From a virus, in the IMG/VR virus record IMGVR_UViG_3300014913_000019, positions 1-48,471 of that record: 48,471 nt of DNA; one strand, given 5' to 3'. The notes under the pieces are model-generated. The model saw nothing but the letters and a program-made list of their open reading frames with translations, did no database searches and was not told the origin of the DNA. This document shows positions 35,305 to 45,004 of this stretch, one piece after another. The translations under genes were made by a program, and so were the position numbers. Each line of letters starts with the position of its first letter. Position 1 is the stretch's first letter.

Positions 35305-38300
35305 TGAGCCTCCTGTACAAAATACAAAACATCGAGTCCTACGATCCTAAGAAGCTTAGAACTAAAGTTTTACAAGACGACTACCGCATAGCGTTCGCTT
35401 GGTACTCGACTAAAAAGCAGGGTAAGAAGCTTAGGCATACATATAAACAAATTATTGATCTAGCTAGTAAGATAGCTGAAGAGCTTCACAGGCGAGGCAT
35501 AGAGTTCCACCCGGAGAGGTACAACGAGCACGGCAAGGAGCTCTTCCGCAAGATAGCGAGGAGGTTAGCGAGAAAGGGCATCGTTCTCAAAGCGCTGGAT
35601 GGTCTCTACCTCGTCGAACCGCATGCGAAGCTGATATGGAAAGGAATGAAGACCTTGATCGTCAAGGCGAGGAGGTATGAGAACCTCCTCTTCTACCCCA
35701 TGTACCTCTGTGGTGACAAGGTGTATGGAATAATCACTCTAACAGGCATGACTGAGGTTGACGAGAACGGCTTTCAGAACCTGAAGAAGCACCATTTGGT
35801 AACCGATAAGGAAGCTAGGGAGTGGTGGGGCGAGAGGAACAGGTACTATGTTTACAAGTTCTCGTTCAAGAGGTTCGACAAGCCGAAGGAATACGTTAGA
35901 CCTCAGGGAGCTCAGGTGAAGATAGACAACGTTCAGATCAAGAAGATGAAGAAGCCCTTCTCTCATCCGCTCGGTAAGGATCGACAAGTTTCCATATTTT
36001 TGGAGAACCTTCCTCCTCACAAGGTCTACGTAGAGCCGTTTGCTGGTGGAGCTTCGCTCTTCTGGAGAAAAGAGCCTGTCGCTAAGGAGGTGCTGAACGA
36101 TATAGACGAGCGATATGTATTCCTCCTCAGGTTCTTGAAGAATGCATCGGATGAACAGTTGGAGAAGCTCAAGAATATGGACTACATGCCGTCTGAGGAG
36201 AAGTTCGAGAGGCTCAAGAAGCTCGATCCGGATGATGACGTGGAGAGGGCGTACAAGCTCATCTATCTGATAATACACTCGTACGGAGGCAATATGGAGG
36301 ACTACGCGCACAGGAAGAAACTGAGGAAGTGCGGATACATTACCAACCCCGAAGACTACAGGGAGCGCCTTAAGAATACCATCATTACTAACAAAGACTT
36401 CGAGGAGGTGATAAGAGAATACGACTCGCCTGACACGTTCTTCTACCTCGATCCTCCATACATGGACGAGGATATCAAGGAAGATCCCGAAGCTTTCAAG
36501 AAGAGGCTGTTCGAAGCATGCAAGAGACTTAAGGGCAAATTTTTGCTGAGCTTCAGCGATGATCCCCTCATCAGGAAGCTGTTCAAAGATGCAGGCTTCG
36601 AAGTGAAGAGCTTTCTCGCCAAGAGGCCTTTAAGCAAAAACTATCCGATTAAGAGAGAGCTATTGATAGCTAACTATCCAATTAAGATACCGAAGCTCAA
36701 GAAGTCTGATGTGATGCTTAAGTTCTTGGGCACAAGAGGATATGTCGACGAGAAGTCTGAACTACACAACAAGCGGGCTTCTTTGCTGATAGACGACGGC
36801 AAGACGAAGCTTTTAATAGACTGGGGAGACGTGAACGGAGAGCTTCCTGACTGCGATGCTATAATCATCACACATGCACACCCCGACCACCTCTTCGGCC
36901 TGAAGAACAAAGAGATAGACGTCCCAGTGTTCATCACGGATGCGACGACACACTCCGAGTACTACAGAGAAGGAGTCTACAAGTTCAGCAAGACGGTGTT
37001 CAAGCGCAGGAGTGCGTTTAGAGTTGGGGATATCGAAATAATAAGCGTTCCTGTACTGCACTCGACCAAAGCTCCCAATATCGCTCTATTCATCAATGTG
37101 GGTGGATACAGGATCTGCTACGCATCCGATGTCCTGAGCATAAAGAAGGAGCACAGGGATAAGTTCCTGAGAGGATGCGACCTGTACATCGGCGATGGAT
37201 CCACGCTTAGAGAAGACGGTCTTGTGAGGTGGGACGAGAAGAGGGATGAAGCGATAGGACACGCTGGAATACCTAGGCAGGTAAAATGGTGTGAAGAGGC
37301 GGGTGTGAAGCGGATAATCTTCACGCACTTCGGATCTGAGCCTATAAAGCTCGGCAGAAAGCTTGAGGAGAAGCTCGCTGAACTAGGTGCTGAGATGGCG
37401 TATGATGGATGGGTCACAAACGTATTAGTCAGCAAAGCTGTTAACCTAGAAGAGATAGACGATGAATATGTCGAGAAGCTCAGTGATAAGAAGCTCAGAG
37501 AGCTGTATGAGAAGCTCCATAAGATATATGAGCAAGAAGGGAGAGTCACTGAACCTCTTTTGAACGCCGAGATATTCGTTGAGAACGAGATGAAGAAGCG
37601 AGGCATGGAGAGAAACATAAACGACAGGCTGAGTCAGGAGGCGAGGTTCTGGGTTCAGGAGTATCCGCCTTGGGAGAAGGAAAAGAAGATCACGCTCCAG
37701 GAAGTGATAGACTCATTCCCGGATGTCATCAAGCTACCGGCTGACGTACCGGCCATCTACATAGTTGGAGGTCTTGCTAATCGAGGATGGGTCACTCACC
37801 ACGACATAGACATTCGAGTAGCTTCAGACAAATACTTACCAAAAGTTAAACGAGCTCTAATACACGCATGCACGAGGAACGACATACGGGAGAAGCTTCA
37901 GTTCATATTCGACTCAAGAGGTGGGATAGGCCTCTCGATACCGCTCTACATACCGGTTGAGGATGGTCTGAAGAAGGACGAAGAGCTGAGGTTGGGCAAG
38001 CCCTCTCAGCCTCAGAAGCCAGCTACGGGATGGCAGAAGAACGAGTTTTGGAAGATAGACGAGGCGTGGACAAAGTGGGGAGCTCCTAGAATTGATAGAG
38101 GCATCATGGTTCAGCCCAAGTACGACGGCATGAGCTTTCAGATACATGTGAAAGACGGAAAGCCAATTGGGTTCTTCACCGAAGACCAGCTTAGGAACAG
38201 AATTGAGGCGTTTAAGAAGTCTTCGGCTGAGCTCCCGAAGCTTTTGAAAGCTAAGGATGCGATCTTAGTAGCCGAAATGGTCGAGTACTCCGATGAAGTT

Positions 38301-40262
38301 GAGTATCCTGAGAACGACAAGCTCTGGACGAAGTACAAGCAGATTCCGAGAGAGGATCTGGTTAAATGGATCGCGGCTAGGCCTTCTTCTCTTGATGACA
38401 AACGTGTGATATTCCATGTGCATGACCTGCTCTATCTTGACGGCGAGAAATGGTATGATAAACCGGCGATCGAGCGGTATGAGAAGCTGAAGGAGATACT
38501 GAAAGAGGGCAAGCACTTCCACGTCGTTGAGTCCAAGACAGCTCACAACATGAGGGAGTTCTTCGAGTATGCAAATTGGGCGAGGTACTTCCCGAACTCT
38601 GAAGGTGCTGTCTTCAAGACCACTGATTCGATCTACAAGATCAGATATGATAGAGCTTCGAGGAATAAAGACTGGTGCTTAACCGGTGGAAGCTATGTCC
38701 TAACAGAAAACGGATTTGAGCGAGTAGCTTATCTTAAACCGGGCGTTCTGGTCTTCGCAAAGGATGGCAAACTTCACAGAGTGCTTAGAATTGCAAGGCG
38801 GAAAATCGAACCTAACGAACAGCTATTCGAAGTCAAGGATTACCATGGATTAACCGTCAGATTGACTTCAGAACACGAAGTACTAACAAGGGAATGCGGT
38901 TGGCAAGAATGCTCAGCCTCGTTCGGATTAACTCCGGTATTTCCGCGATTGAAGATTCCTAAGGAAAAACCGCCTGAAGAGCTTTGTTTATCATGGCACG
39001 GTTACGAAAAAATCATAAAATGTACTAAAGAGTTTTGGAAGCTTGTTGGTTTCTGGGTTGCCGAAGGTTCGCTAGGGAATAACCGAAACAAGAATTACAG
39101 ACGAGGTGAATTCGAATTCTCCCAGAAAGACGATCAAATATTCTCTGAGCTCGCTGATTTGGCAGACAGAATACTGAAGACAAAGGGCAAAAGGTATTGC
39201 TATGATGGAGTAAACCGGTACATCGTCTGGGACAAGCCCTTCTGTGATTGGTTGAGTAAGAACTTCTTAGATAAGAACGATGATAAGACCCTTCCTTGGT
39301 TTATCGCATACCTCGATGATGAGAAGTTCGAGGCGTTCTGGGAAGGTCTTTGGCTCGGAGATCGAAAAGCTCCAGATCGAGATGCGATCTCGACCTCCGA
39401 TAACTCTCTCGCTGGGAGATTATTCGCAATTCTGAATGCTCGCGGTGAGGAAGTCGGTATTCACAAACAGAGAACCAATAGAAAGGACAATTTCACAATC
39501 ACAAGATTGAAACGACCCACTCATAAAATATCGGTCAAAAGGCTTTCAACAGACCATCAGGATTTGGTTTACGATATTGAAGTGGAGAATGAAGATTCGT
39601 TCTTAACTGGAAATCTCGTGTTGCATAACAGTAAGCTCAAGAACCTCAAGGAGCTCGACGTGATGGTCCTAAAGCCTCACCTCGTCGAAGGTACCAAAGA
39701 CGTGTTCACGTGGCAGGGAGTAGTAGGTCCGATTCCTGAGAAAGACCTGGACAAGTACAGAGAGCGAGACATTATGGAATTCAAGGGCAAGAAGTACCTG
39801 AGGATTGGAACGTGCTACAATGTGAAGGGCAAGAAGCCTGAGGGTAGCATCCTGACCGTGATGCCAATAAGAATAGAGAAGAACACAACTGAAGACGGCA
39901 AAATATACTACACTTGGATGTTCCCGAAGGCTGGGCTGTGGAGACCAGAGAAGAAGGAGCCTGATCCAATCGATGTGGTCGAGAAGCTCTCGAAGCTTGG
40001 GACGAGACCGTTCGAGAAAGCTAAGAGCGAGAAGGTGATAAAGATAGAGCTTCCCCTGTGCCCTGAGAAGTACGCGTTCAACGAGGAAATTTGTCCTCTC
40101 ATTAACAGAGTTAAGATACTCGTGGATGGAGTCTGGAAGTCTGACAAGCCGAAGGTGAAGCTTAAGGTTCAGGAGCTGAAGTATCCGATAGACTGCAAGC
40201 TGGCTAACTATTATAGATGCAGGAGAGTGAAGCCGTACTATTACGGGTGGCGAGAGGAATGA
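35304..40262 (+). CDS. Giant fusion: PUA/ASCH-like, Dam methylase, MBL hydrolase, nucleotidyltransferase, DNA ligase (with intein)
   Basis: 1652 residues (1334 after intein removal); its ATG overlaps the portal stop. In order: a helical and ASCH/PUA-like start (1-220, VEPHAKLIWKGMKTLIV); a D12-class adenine methylase (FAGGAS near 245-250, DPPY 383-386); a metallo-beta-lactamase fold hydrolase (HAHPDH 524-529); a pol-beta-type nucleotidyltransferase (GG at 822, D834, D836); an ATP-dependent ligase adenylation domain (KYDG with K939, FHVHDLLYLDG, EGAVFK from E1100, motif V after the intein KLKNLKELD), an OB fold, and a Cys-containing tail. All visible active sites are intact. It sits between portal and protease genes, so DNA-end joining linked to packaging or injection is a reasonable inference. 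Confidence 0.85.
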   Translation: MSLLYKIQNIESYDPKKLRTKVLQDDYRIAFAWYSTKKQGKKLRHTYKQIIDLASKIAEELHRRGIEFHPERYNEHGKELFRKIARRLARKGIVLKALDGLYLVEPHAKLIWKGMKTLIVKARRYENLLFYPMYLCGDKVYGIITLTGMTEVDENGFQNLKKHHLVTDKEAREWWGERNRYYVYKFSFKRFDKPKEYVRPQGAQVKIDNVQIKKMKKPFSHPLGKDRQVSIFLENLPPHKVYVEPFAGGASLFWRKEPVAKEVLNDIDERYVFLLRFLKNASDEQLEKLKNMDYMPSEEKFERLKKLDPDDDVERAYKLIYLIIHSYGGNMEDYAHRKKLRKCGYITNPEDYRERLKNTIITNKDFEEVIREYDSPDTFFYLDPPYMDEDIKEDPEAFKKRLFEACKRLKGKFLLSFSDDPLIRKLFKDAGFEVKSFLAKRPLSKNYPIKRELLIANYPIKIPKLKKSDVMLKFLGTRGYVDEKSELHNKRASLLIDDGKTKLLIDWGDVNGELPDCDAIIITHAHPDHLFGLKNKEIDVPVFITDATTHSEYYREGVYKFSKTVFKRRSAFRVGDIEIISVPVLHSTKAPNIALFINVGGYRICYASDVLSIKKEHRDKFLRGCDLYIGDGSTLREDGLVRWDEKRDEAIGHAGIPRQVKWCEEAGVKRIIFTHFGSEPIKLGRKLEEKLAELGAEMAYDGWVTNVLVSKAVNLEEIDDEYVEKLSDKKLRELYEKLHKIYEQEGRVTEPLLNAEIFVENEMKKRGMERNINDRLSQEARFWVQEYPPWEKEKKITLQEVIDSFPDVIKLPADVPAIYIVGGLANRGWVTHHDIDIRVASDKYLPKVKRALIHACTRNDIREKLQFIFDSRGGIGLSIPLYIPVEDGLKKDEELRLGKPSQPQKPATGWQKNEFWKIDEAWTKWGAPRIDRGIMVQPKYDGMSFQIHVKDGKPIGFFTEDQLRNRIEAFKKSSAELPKLLKAKDAILVAEMVEYSDEVEYPENDKLWTKYKQIPREDLVKWIAARPSSLDDKRVIFHVHDLLYLDGEKWYDKPAIERYEKLKEILKEGKHFHVVESKTAHNMREFFEYANWARYFPNSEGAVFKTTDSIYKIRYDRASRNKDWCLTGGSYVLTENGFERVAYLKPGVLVFAKDGKLHRVLRIARRKIEPNEQLFEVKDYHGLTVRLTSEHEVLTRECGWQECSASFGLTPVFPRLKIPKEKPPEELCLSWHGYEKIIKCTKEFWKLVGFWVAEGSLGNNRNKNYRRGEFEFSQKDDQIFSELADLADRILKTKGKRYCYDGVNRYIVWDKPFCDWLSKNFLDKNDDKTLPWFIAYLDDEKFEAFWEGLWLGDRKAPDRDAISTSDNSLAGRLFAILNARGEEVGIHKQRTNRKDNFTITRLKRPTHKISVKRLSTDHQDLVYDIEVENEDSFLTGNLVLHNSKLKNLKELDVMVLKPHLVEGTKDVFTWQGVVGPIPEKDLDKYRERDIMEFKGKKYLRIGTCYNVKGKKPEGSILTVMPIRIEKNTTEDGKIYYTWMFPKAGLWRPEKKEPDPIDVVEKLSKLGTRPFEKAKSEKVIKIELPLCPEKYAFNEEICPLINRVKILVDGVWKSDKPKVKLKVQELKYPIDCKLANYYRCRRVKPYYYGWREE
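38676..39629 (+). mobile_element. Intein 2 with LAGLIDADG endonuclease, in ligase motif V
   Basis: 318 residues. Block A CLTGGSYVLTENG (Cys1), block B LTSEHEVLT, LAGLIDADG-type motifs LVGFWVAEG and WEGLWLGDR, and C-terminal DLVYDIEVENEDSFLTGNLVLHN followed by Ser. Removing it joins NKDW to SKLKNLKEL, restoring the conserved ligase motif V lysines. Splicing residues are complete. It differs strongly in sequence from intein 1, so the two entered separately. Confidence 0.95.
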
Positions 40263-42250
40263 AAATAACTCAGGACATGTTGTTGAAGGAAGAGCCCAAG
40301 ATCCCGTGGTCTAAGCCCATCTACTTAGAGCTCCCTCCGCCTGAGAAGAACGGCAAGGTGAGATATGTCCTACAGCACCACTGGAGAGGTCGTAGCGTGC
40401 ACTGGGACTTCAGGTGCGAAGTCAATAACCATTTGATAGGTTGGACGATACTCGACAACCCGAAGATAGACCACGCTCCCACGCTTGAAGAGCTTCCATC
40501 TCTGATCGACAAGCTAGACTGGACGTTCAGACCTGTACCCGGAATGAACAACAAGAAGTGCAGGTGTGAGACTAAGGCGAGACAGCCTAAAGTCTGGCTA
40601 TTCTGGAAAGAGGAGTGGGGGCCATGTTCTGCAATTCCCTTTGACCAGCTCTGGAAATTAGACGTAGGTACTTCCTACGAGGTTAGGGTAAAGCCGGATG
40701 AGCTGATAGTGAAGATGGACACCGGCGAAGTGTTTGAAGCCAAGCCGGGAACTGTGGGAGCGACTAGGTATGAACCGGGAAGATTCCTCATCGTCGATAA
40801 GGGCTACGTGACGTTCGGGGCTCAGAAGCCTTGGTATCACGAGTACTTCCTAGACTCGATAGCGAAGAGGAAGCACAGGCTGACGTTCGAGAAGATAAGG
40901 GTGAATATGAGGGCTGTGGTTCAGGCGGTGATAGACCCCGAGACGAAGAAGCCCAAGCCGGGCAAGTTCGAGCTCATGTGGGAGGGATGGGTGCCCAAGG
41001 ATCAGGATCCCTATGCGGTCGAGAGAGGAAGGAAGAAGGGATGGATACCTCCCAAGGGCTTCATCCCGATCCCGAAGTGGTGGATAGAAGAGCACAGGAA
41101 GGAGTTCGAGGAGTGGCTTGAGTGGGTTCAGGAGAAGTGGGCTGAGACGAAGGAGCTGATGAAGGCCGAGGGAGAGTACACGCTCCAGCAGATGAGCTGG
41201 AAGGGGCAGAAGGTAATCCGCGATATTCCGGTGATGCACTGGTTCTTAAATATCAAACAGGGTGATAAAATCAGAACCTGGGAGCTGTGGTACAATCCGC
41301 TTTACGTGCATCCGACTGCGGCAGGATACGTCGGTCAAGCTCCGAAGAAGTGGTTCGAGTTCGAGGGCAAGCTCAAACCGGGAGAGCTGTTCAATCCGCG
41401 CAAGAGGCTGAACGCCGACGTGAAGATACTCGACAAAGGCAGAGTGTTCGTTGACGCCAAGAGGGTGAACGGACGCGAGGTGCTCGTGCTGTCGTTCTCA
41501 GGCAAGCTTGGCAAGTTCTGGAAGCTTGAGCAGGAAGAACGAGGATCTGACCTCTACTCGTTCAGTAAGTCGAGTATAAAGAAGGCGTTCGGTAGCTTCG
41601 TGCTTCAGAAGCACTCGTGGAAGGGAGGATCGCACTACGACATTAGAATTGACGAGGGAGGAGACTACCTCCTTGAGTGGTCGCTCAACAAAGACCCACG
41701 GAAGTTCAAGACGGATGAGTCTGAGAAAGTGATACTTAAGAAGTGCTACGACAAGAGCTGGCTTACATTTGAAGGGAAGAGGAAGGTTGGAGGCGTGGTG
41801 ACCGACGTTAAGATTCTCGACAGCGGTAAGGTCGACTTCATAGAGAAGTCTCAGCTGTTCAGGAGCTTCGTCTTCCACGGTGACTCTCTAAAGGGCTACT
41901 ACGTGCTGAAGTCGGACGGCAAAGGGTGGAGGTTCATCAGGTCAGCTCTTCCGGGCATGAAGAAACAGCTGAAGTACGAGGAGAAGTCTGGATACATCAG
42001 AGTGCACCTGCACGACATAAGAGACTTCACGAGGTGCGAGAGCGAGGAGAAGGCCAAGCGCTACAAGATACCGAAGCTACCAGAAGGGGTCGAGGCCAAT
42101 ATCTGTCTCTTTCCCAGACCCGGAACGATACACGGCGCTAAGATCCAATCGCTGAAGTTCGACAAGAGGCTCTGGAGCATAGAAAGGATTAAAAGAGAGT
42201 TCGACTTTAAACCATTCGTTGAGTGGGAAGGGGTGCAGGTGAGAGGATGA
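40259..42250 (+). CDS. LigD 3'-phosphoesterase-like protein with duplicated module
   Basis: 663 residues from ATG 40259, overlapping the ligase stop. RYVLQHHWRGRSVHWDFRCE (H48, D50) matches the Q-x-H-x(n)-H-x-D-x-R pattern of the LigD phosphoesterase domain, and GSFVLQKHSWKGGSHYDIRID (H459) repeats it; a third degenerate copy (SFVFHGDSLKGYYVLKSD) lies near 545. LigD PE enzymes clean 3'-phosphates and ribonucleotides before ligation. Paired with the ligase next door, this gives a two-gene DNA-end repair set. About residues 200-370 are unassigned; stretches such as KPWYHEYF may be a further domain. Confidence 0.75.
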   Translation: MKITQDMLLKEEPKIPWSKPIYLELPPPEKNGKVRYVLQHHWRGRSVHWDFRCEVNNHLIGWTILDNPKIDHAPTLEELPSLIDKLDWTFRPVPGMNNKKCRCETKARQPKVWLFWKEEWGPCSAIPFDQLWKLDVGTSYEVRVKPDELIVKMDTGEVFEAKPGTVGATRYEPGRFLIVDKGYVTFGAQKPWYHEYFLDSIAKRKHRLTFEKIRVNMRAVVQAVIDPETKKPKPGKFELMWEGWVPKDQDPYAVERGRKKGWIPPKGFIPIPKWWIEEHRKEFEEWLEWVQEKWAETKELMKAEGEYTLQQMSWKGQKVIRDIPVMHWFLNIKQGDKIRTWELWYNPLYVHPTAAGYVGQAPKKWFEFEGKLKPGELFNPRKRLNADVKILDKGRVFVDAKRVNGREVLVLSFSGKLGKFWKLEQEERGSDLYSFSKSSIKKAFGSFVLQKHSWKGGSHYDIRIDEGGDYLLEWSLNKDPRKFKTDESEKVILKKCYDKSWLTFEGKRKVGGVVTDVKILDSGKVDFIEKSQLFRSFVFHGDSLKGYYVLKSDGKGWRFIRSALPGMKKQLKYEEKSGYIRVHLHDIRDFTRCESEEKAKRYKIPKLPEGVEANICLFPRPGTIHGAKIQSLKFDKRLWSIERIKREFDFKPFVEWEGVQVRG

Positions 42251-43494
42251 GCACAGGCGAGTATGTCCTCGTACCTTTAGATCAAGCTTCTGATCATGCA
42301 TTTGAAGAAGCTGAGTACTACTCGGCTCCATGCTTCATCCTCAAGTCTGAGAAGAAGAGGTTCATCATAGCTGGCTACGCATCGGTGAACATAATAGACA
42401 AGGACAACGAGAGGATATCTCCCAAGGCGCTAAAAGAAGCATTCGAGAAAATGATGAAGAGAAAGTCAAGGCGTAACCTGATGCTTCATCATCAGAACAT
42501 ACAGATCGGAGAGATACTGCCGAAGTACGTGGACAAGAACGGAAAGGTGTGGAAGAGCGGAGTTGACGACAAGGGCCTGTTCATAGTAGCTGAGGTCTTC
42601 AACGATACGGTCACTGGAAGGGAAGTCATCGAGAAGATGAAGAAAGGACAGCTGATGAGCTTCAGCATAGGAGGGAGGGTTCTGCCGGGTGGTCGGGAGG
42701 TCAGGTGCGACGAGAACAAGTGCTGGACCGAGATAGTTAAGCTTGAGCTTTATGAAGTTACTTCATGCGACGAAGGGAAGAATCCCAAGGCGAAGGCGTT
42801 TATAGTTGAAAAGGAGGATAACGCTGAGGATGACTGGGACGATAGCTTGGGTGAAACGTTTATTAATACGCGTATATTAAAAAATCGGCGATCCAAAATG
42901 GAGGAAGAAGGAGAAATTATCGAGAAGGCCGAAGTGGCGACCCTCATCGAGGAAGTCAAGAAGCTGACCGGCAAGCTCAACGAAGTCATAGTGCGCGCCG
43001 AGGAAGAGAAGAAGCTGGAGAAGGAGATCGAAGATTTCGCCGAGATATTAGACGTCGTGGACAAGGAGTCCTACAGGAGCTTTATGAAGAACTGCCTCAA
43101 GTCCGGAAAGAGCATGAAGGAATGCGCCCTCGAGTGGAAGAAGAAGAGCAAGGCTCAGCCTCCAGAGGACGAGGCTGTCGAGGAAGAGACCGAGAAGGCA
43201 AAGAAGAAGAAGAAAAAGAAGAAGGACGAGGAAGAGGAGTACTACTACTACAAGTATCCAGAGAAGGAGGACTTCGAGAGCGAGGAGGAATACAAGAAGG
43301 CTGTCGAGGAGTTCAACAAGCTCAAGGCTCAAATAATCAAGGAGCTGGGCTTGGAGAACGCCGAGGAAGTGATAAAGAAGAGCGTACAGCCGAAGGAGGA
43401 GAGCAGGTTCGGAGGGATTAACCTCGATGAGATCAGGAAGAAAGCCGATGAGGCTATCACTTTCAGGGACTTATTGTATATGGTAGGTGAGTGA
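42247..43494 (+). CDS. Prohead protease (XkdF-like) fused to a scaffold-like tail
   Basis: 415 residues from ATG 42247. The N-terminal ~190 show the HK97/XkdF-type protease pattern: FIIAGYASVNIIDKDNERISP, then NLMLHHQNIQIGEIL (His), and GQLMSFSIGGRVL (Ser). The C-terminal ~200 residues are a very charged coiled coil with Lys and Glu runs (KAKKKKKKKKDEEEEYYYY), typical of scaffolding that is removed during head maturation. Fusion of the two is common in this virus type. Confidence 0.85.
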   Translation: MSTGEYVLVPLDQASDHAFEEAEYYSAPCFILKSEKKRFIIAGYASVNIIDKDNERISPKALKEAFEKMMKRKSRRNLMLHHQNIQIGEILPKYVDKNGKVWKSGVDDKGLFIVAEVFNDTVTGREVIEKMKKGQLMSFSIGGRVLPGGREVRCDENKCWTEIVKLELYEVTSCDEGKNPKAKAFIVEKEDNAEDDWDDSLGETFINTRILKNRRSKMEEEGEIIEKAEVATLIEEVKKLTGKLNEVIVRAEEEKKLEKEIEDFAEILDVVDKESYRSFMKNCLKSGKSMKECALEWKKKSKAQPPEDEAVEEETEKAKKKKKKKKDEEEEYYYYKYPEKEDFESEEEYKKAVEEFNKLKAQIIKELGLENAEEVIKKSVQPKEESRFGGINLDEIRKKADEAITFRDLLYMVGE

Positions 43495-43498
43495 GAAG

Positions 43499-44782
43499 AT
43501 GCTACCCAGACTTCCATACGGAAAAGAGTACTTAGACTGGTGGTACAACAAGGGCGGAATGGTAGCCACGCTTCTAGGGCTTGACAGCGTAGGAGGGGCC
43601 TCTGCGGTATCCGACGCGATAAAGAAGGCTATAGGACCTTGGGATGCGCCCAACTCTCCGTACGCCGAGTACTTCGAGCCAAAGTTCTCGGCTACGGTGC
43701 AGATGTGGGTCGAGCGCAGTACAGAGGTCTGGAAGCTCCTGAGGAAGACCACGTTCCTAGCAGAGGGAGACTCGCTGAAGTACGTCGAGTCTGACCTCTC
43801 ATCGATCCAGGGAGTGACCGGATCTTCGACCCCATTCGCATCCGGAACCAATGAGTCTGCTCCAACAGTAGCGACACTTGAGGAGATAGAGCCAGCTTAC
43901 CTCGTGGATGCGTGGGAGACGACCCTCCCATCAAGGACGAGGAGCACATGGCAGTCTGAGCCCAAATTAGATCCCAAGTGGATCAAGCAGTACCACGCCG
44001 AGCTGTTCCCGCACCAGATAGACGCGCTCCTGTGCAGGACAATCGACACTCCGAACAACGACGGCTCTTCTGTGTTCTTCATAGAGTCGATAGACAGGAT
44101 ATGCTCTGCGAATGCTGAAGCCTCGACGACATACGTATCAGACGCGGCTGATCCGGACATACACTGGGGCAAGAGCACCGCCTTAATCGACAGATCTGCC
44201 GATACGGACGACACGTTCGGATGCGGTGCGGGAGATGGGCTTTCACTCCCAGATACCGGTGCGGCTAGAACCCTCAAGCTCGACTACATAGACGACGTGG
44301 TTGCCGCGATCGTTCCATACAGCAAGAACAAGAGATTCATCGGCATAACAGGGCCCAAGACCCTCAACGAGATGCAGAAGCTCATCGATCCAAAGCAGAG
44401 GTACCTGAACGTCCCCGTCGACGTGCAGGTGACGATAAACGGTGTGTCAACGAGGAAGGGAGCGAAGGCAGGCTTCACTGTAGGAGCCTACGTCGCGTCG
44501 GGAATAGAGATCCCATTCTTCACTTCGAGGCACATAGCGAACGAAACTTCAGCGAACAGGTCTGCGACGATAACCGATGCCGATATAGGCAACATCTACA
44601 TCATAGACCTCGATACGATCGAGATAAGGACAGCTGTACCGGTAACCTATCTGGAGACACCTCCACACGCGATGCTGACCGGAGACATGCTGAAGACAAG
44701 ACACATGCTCATGTACGGCGCCCAGCTGATATGCACCAATTTCAGGGCAAACGGTGCGGTCAAGTACCTCAAGAGCACTTAA
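43499..44782 (+). CDS. Major capsid protein, HK97-fold
   Basis: 427 residues from ATG 43499 after GTAGGTGAG (GTG 43487 is also open). An N-terminal helical arm is followed by an E-loop region (AEGDSLKYVESDLSSIQG) and A-domain strands (FIGITGPKTLNEMQKLIDP, GIEIPFFTSRH). Length and position after the protease-scaffold gene fit HK97-type capsids. Two Gly/Asp/Ser-rich loops near 240-260 could be surface insertions. No acidic N-terminal pro-arm is obvious. Confidence 0.8.
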   Translation: MLPRLPYGKEYLDWWYNKGGMVATLLGLDSVGGASAVSDAIKKAIGPWDAPNSPYAEYFEPKFSATVQMWVERSTEVWKLLRKTTFLAEGDSLKYVESDLSSIQGVTGSSTPFASGTNESAPTVATLEEIEPAYLVDAWETTLPSRTRSTWQSEPKLDPKWIKQYHAELFPHQIDALLCRTIDTPNNDGSSVFFIESIDRICSANAEASTTYVSDAADPDIHWGKSTALIDRSADTDDTFGCGAGDGLSLPDTGAARTLKLDYIDDVVAAIVPYSKNKRFIGITGPKTLNEMQKLIDPKQRYLNVPVDVQVTINGVSTRKGAKAGFTVGAYVASGIEIPFFTSRHIANETSANRSATITDADIGNIYIIDLDTIEIRTAVPVTYLETPPHAMLTGDMLKTRHMLMYGAQLICTNFRANGAVKYLKST

Positions 44783-44795
44783 GCGCCTATTTGAT

Positions 44796-44812
44796 CTCCC
44801 TTATTTTTTTGT
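44796..44812 (+). terminator. T-rich terminator after the capsid gene
   Basis: CTCCCTTATTTTTTTGTTTC, with a run of seven T, 14-30 bases after the capsid stop. It would limit read-through after the most highly needed product. It also overlaps the last codons of the reverse-strand HTH gene. Confidence 0.5.
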
Positions 44813-44980
44813 TTCTTTAACAAGACCAGCTGATTTTAGATATCTCCAGACGGTCATCTGACTTATGCGGAGCTTCCTCGCTATCGCTCTGTAGGTGTAA
44901 CCCTCTTTCCTCATTTTGATTATGAGCCCGACGATGACTGGGCAGAGCCTCGGTCTCCCGGGTTTCCTCTTCTCGAACAT
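44801..44980 (-). CDS. 59-residue AT-hook/helix-turn-helix regulator, antisense in the head module
   Basis: MFEKRKPGRPRLCP starts with an AT-hook-like KPGRPR, followed by IIKMRKEGYTYRAIARKLRISQMTVWRYLKSAGL, a Hin/resolvase-type HTH. The ATG at 44980 lies beside TTTGTTAATAATTTTGTTAG, a 12-base near-direct repeat. It is the only reverse gene inside the head module and points away from the next gene's promoter, like an autogenous regulator. Confidence 0.75.
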   Translation of the reverse strand: MFEKRKPGRPRLCPVIVGLIIKMRKEGYTYRAIARKLRISQMTVWRYLKSAGLVKETKK

Positions 44981-45004
44981 TTTGTTAATAATTTTGTTAG
45001 TAGG

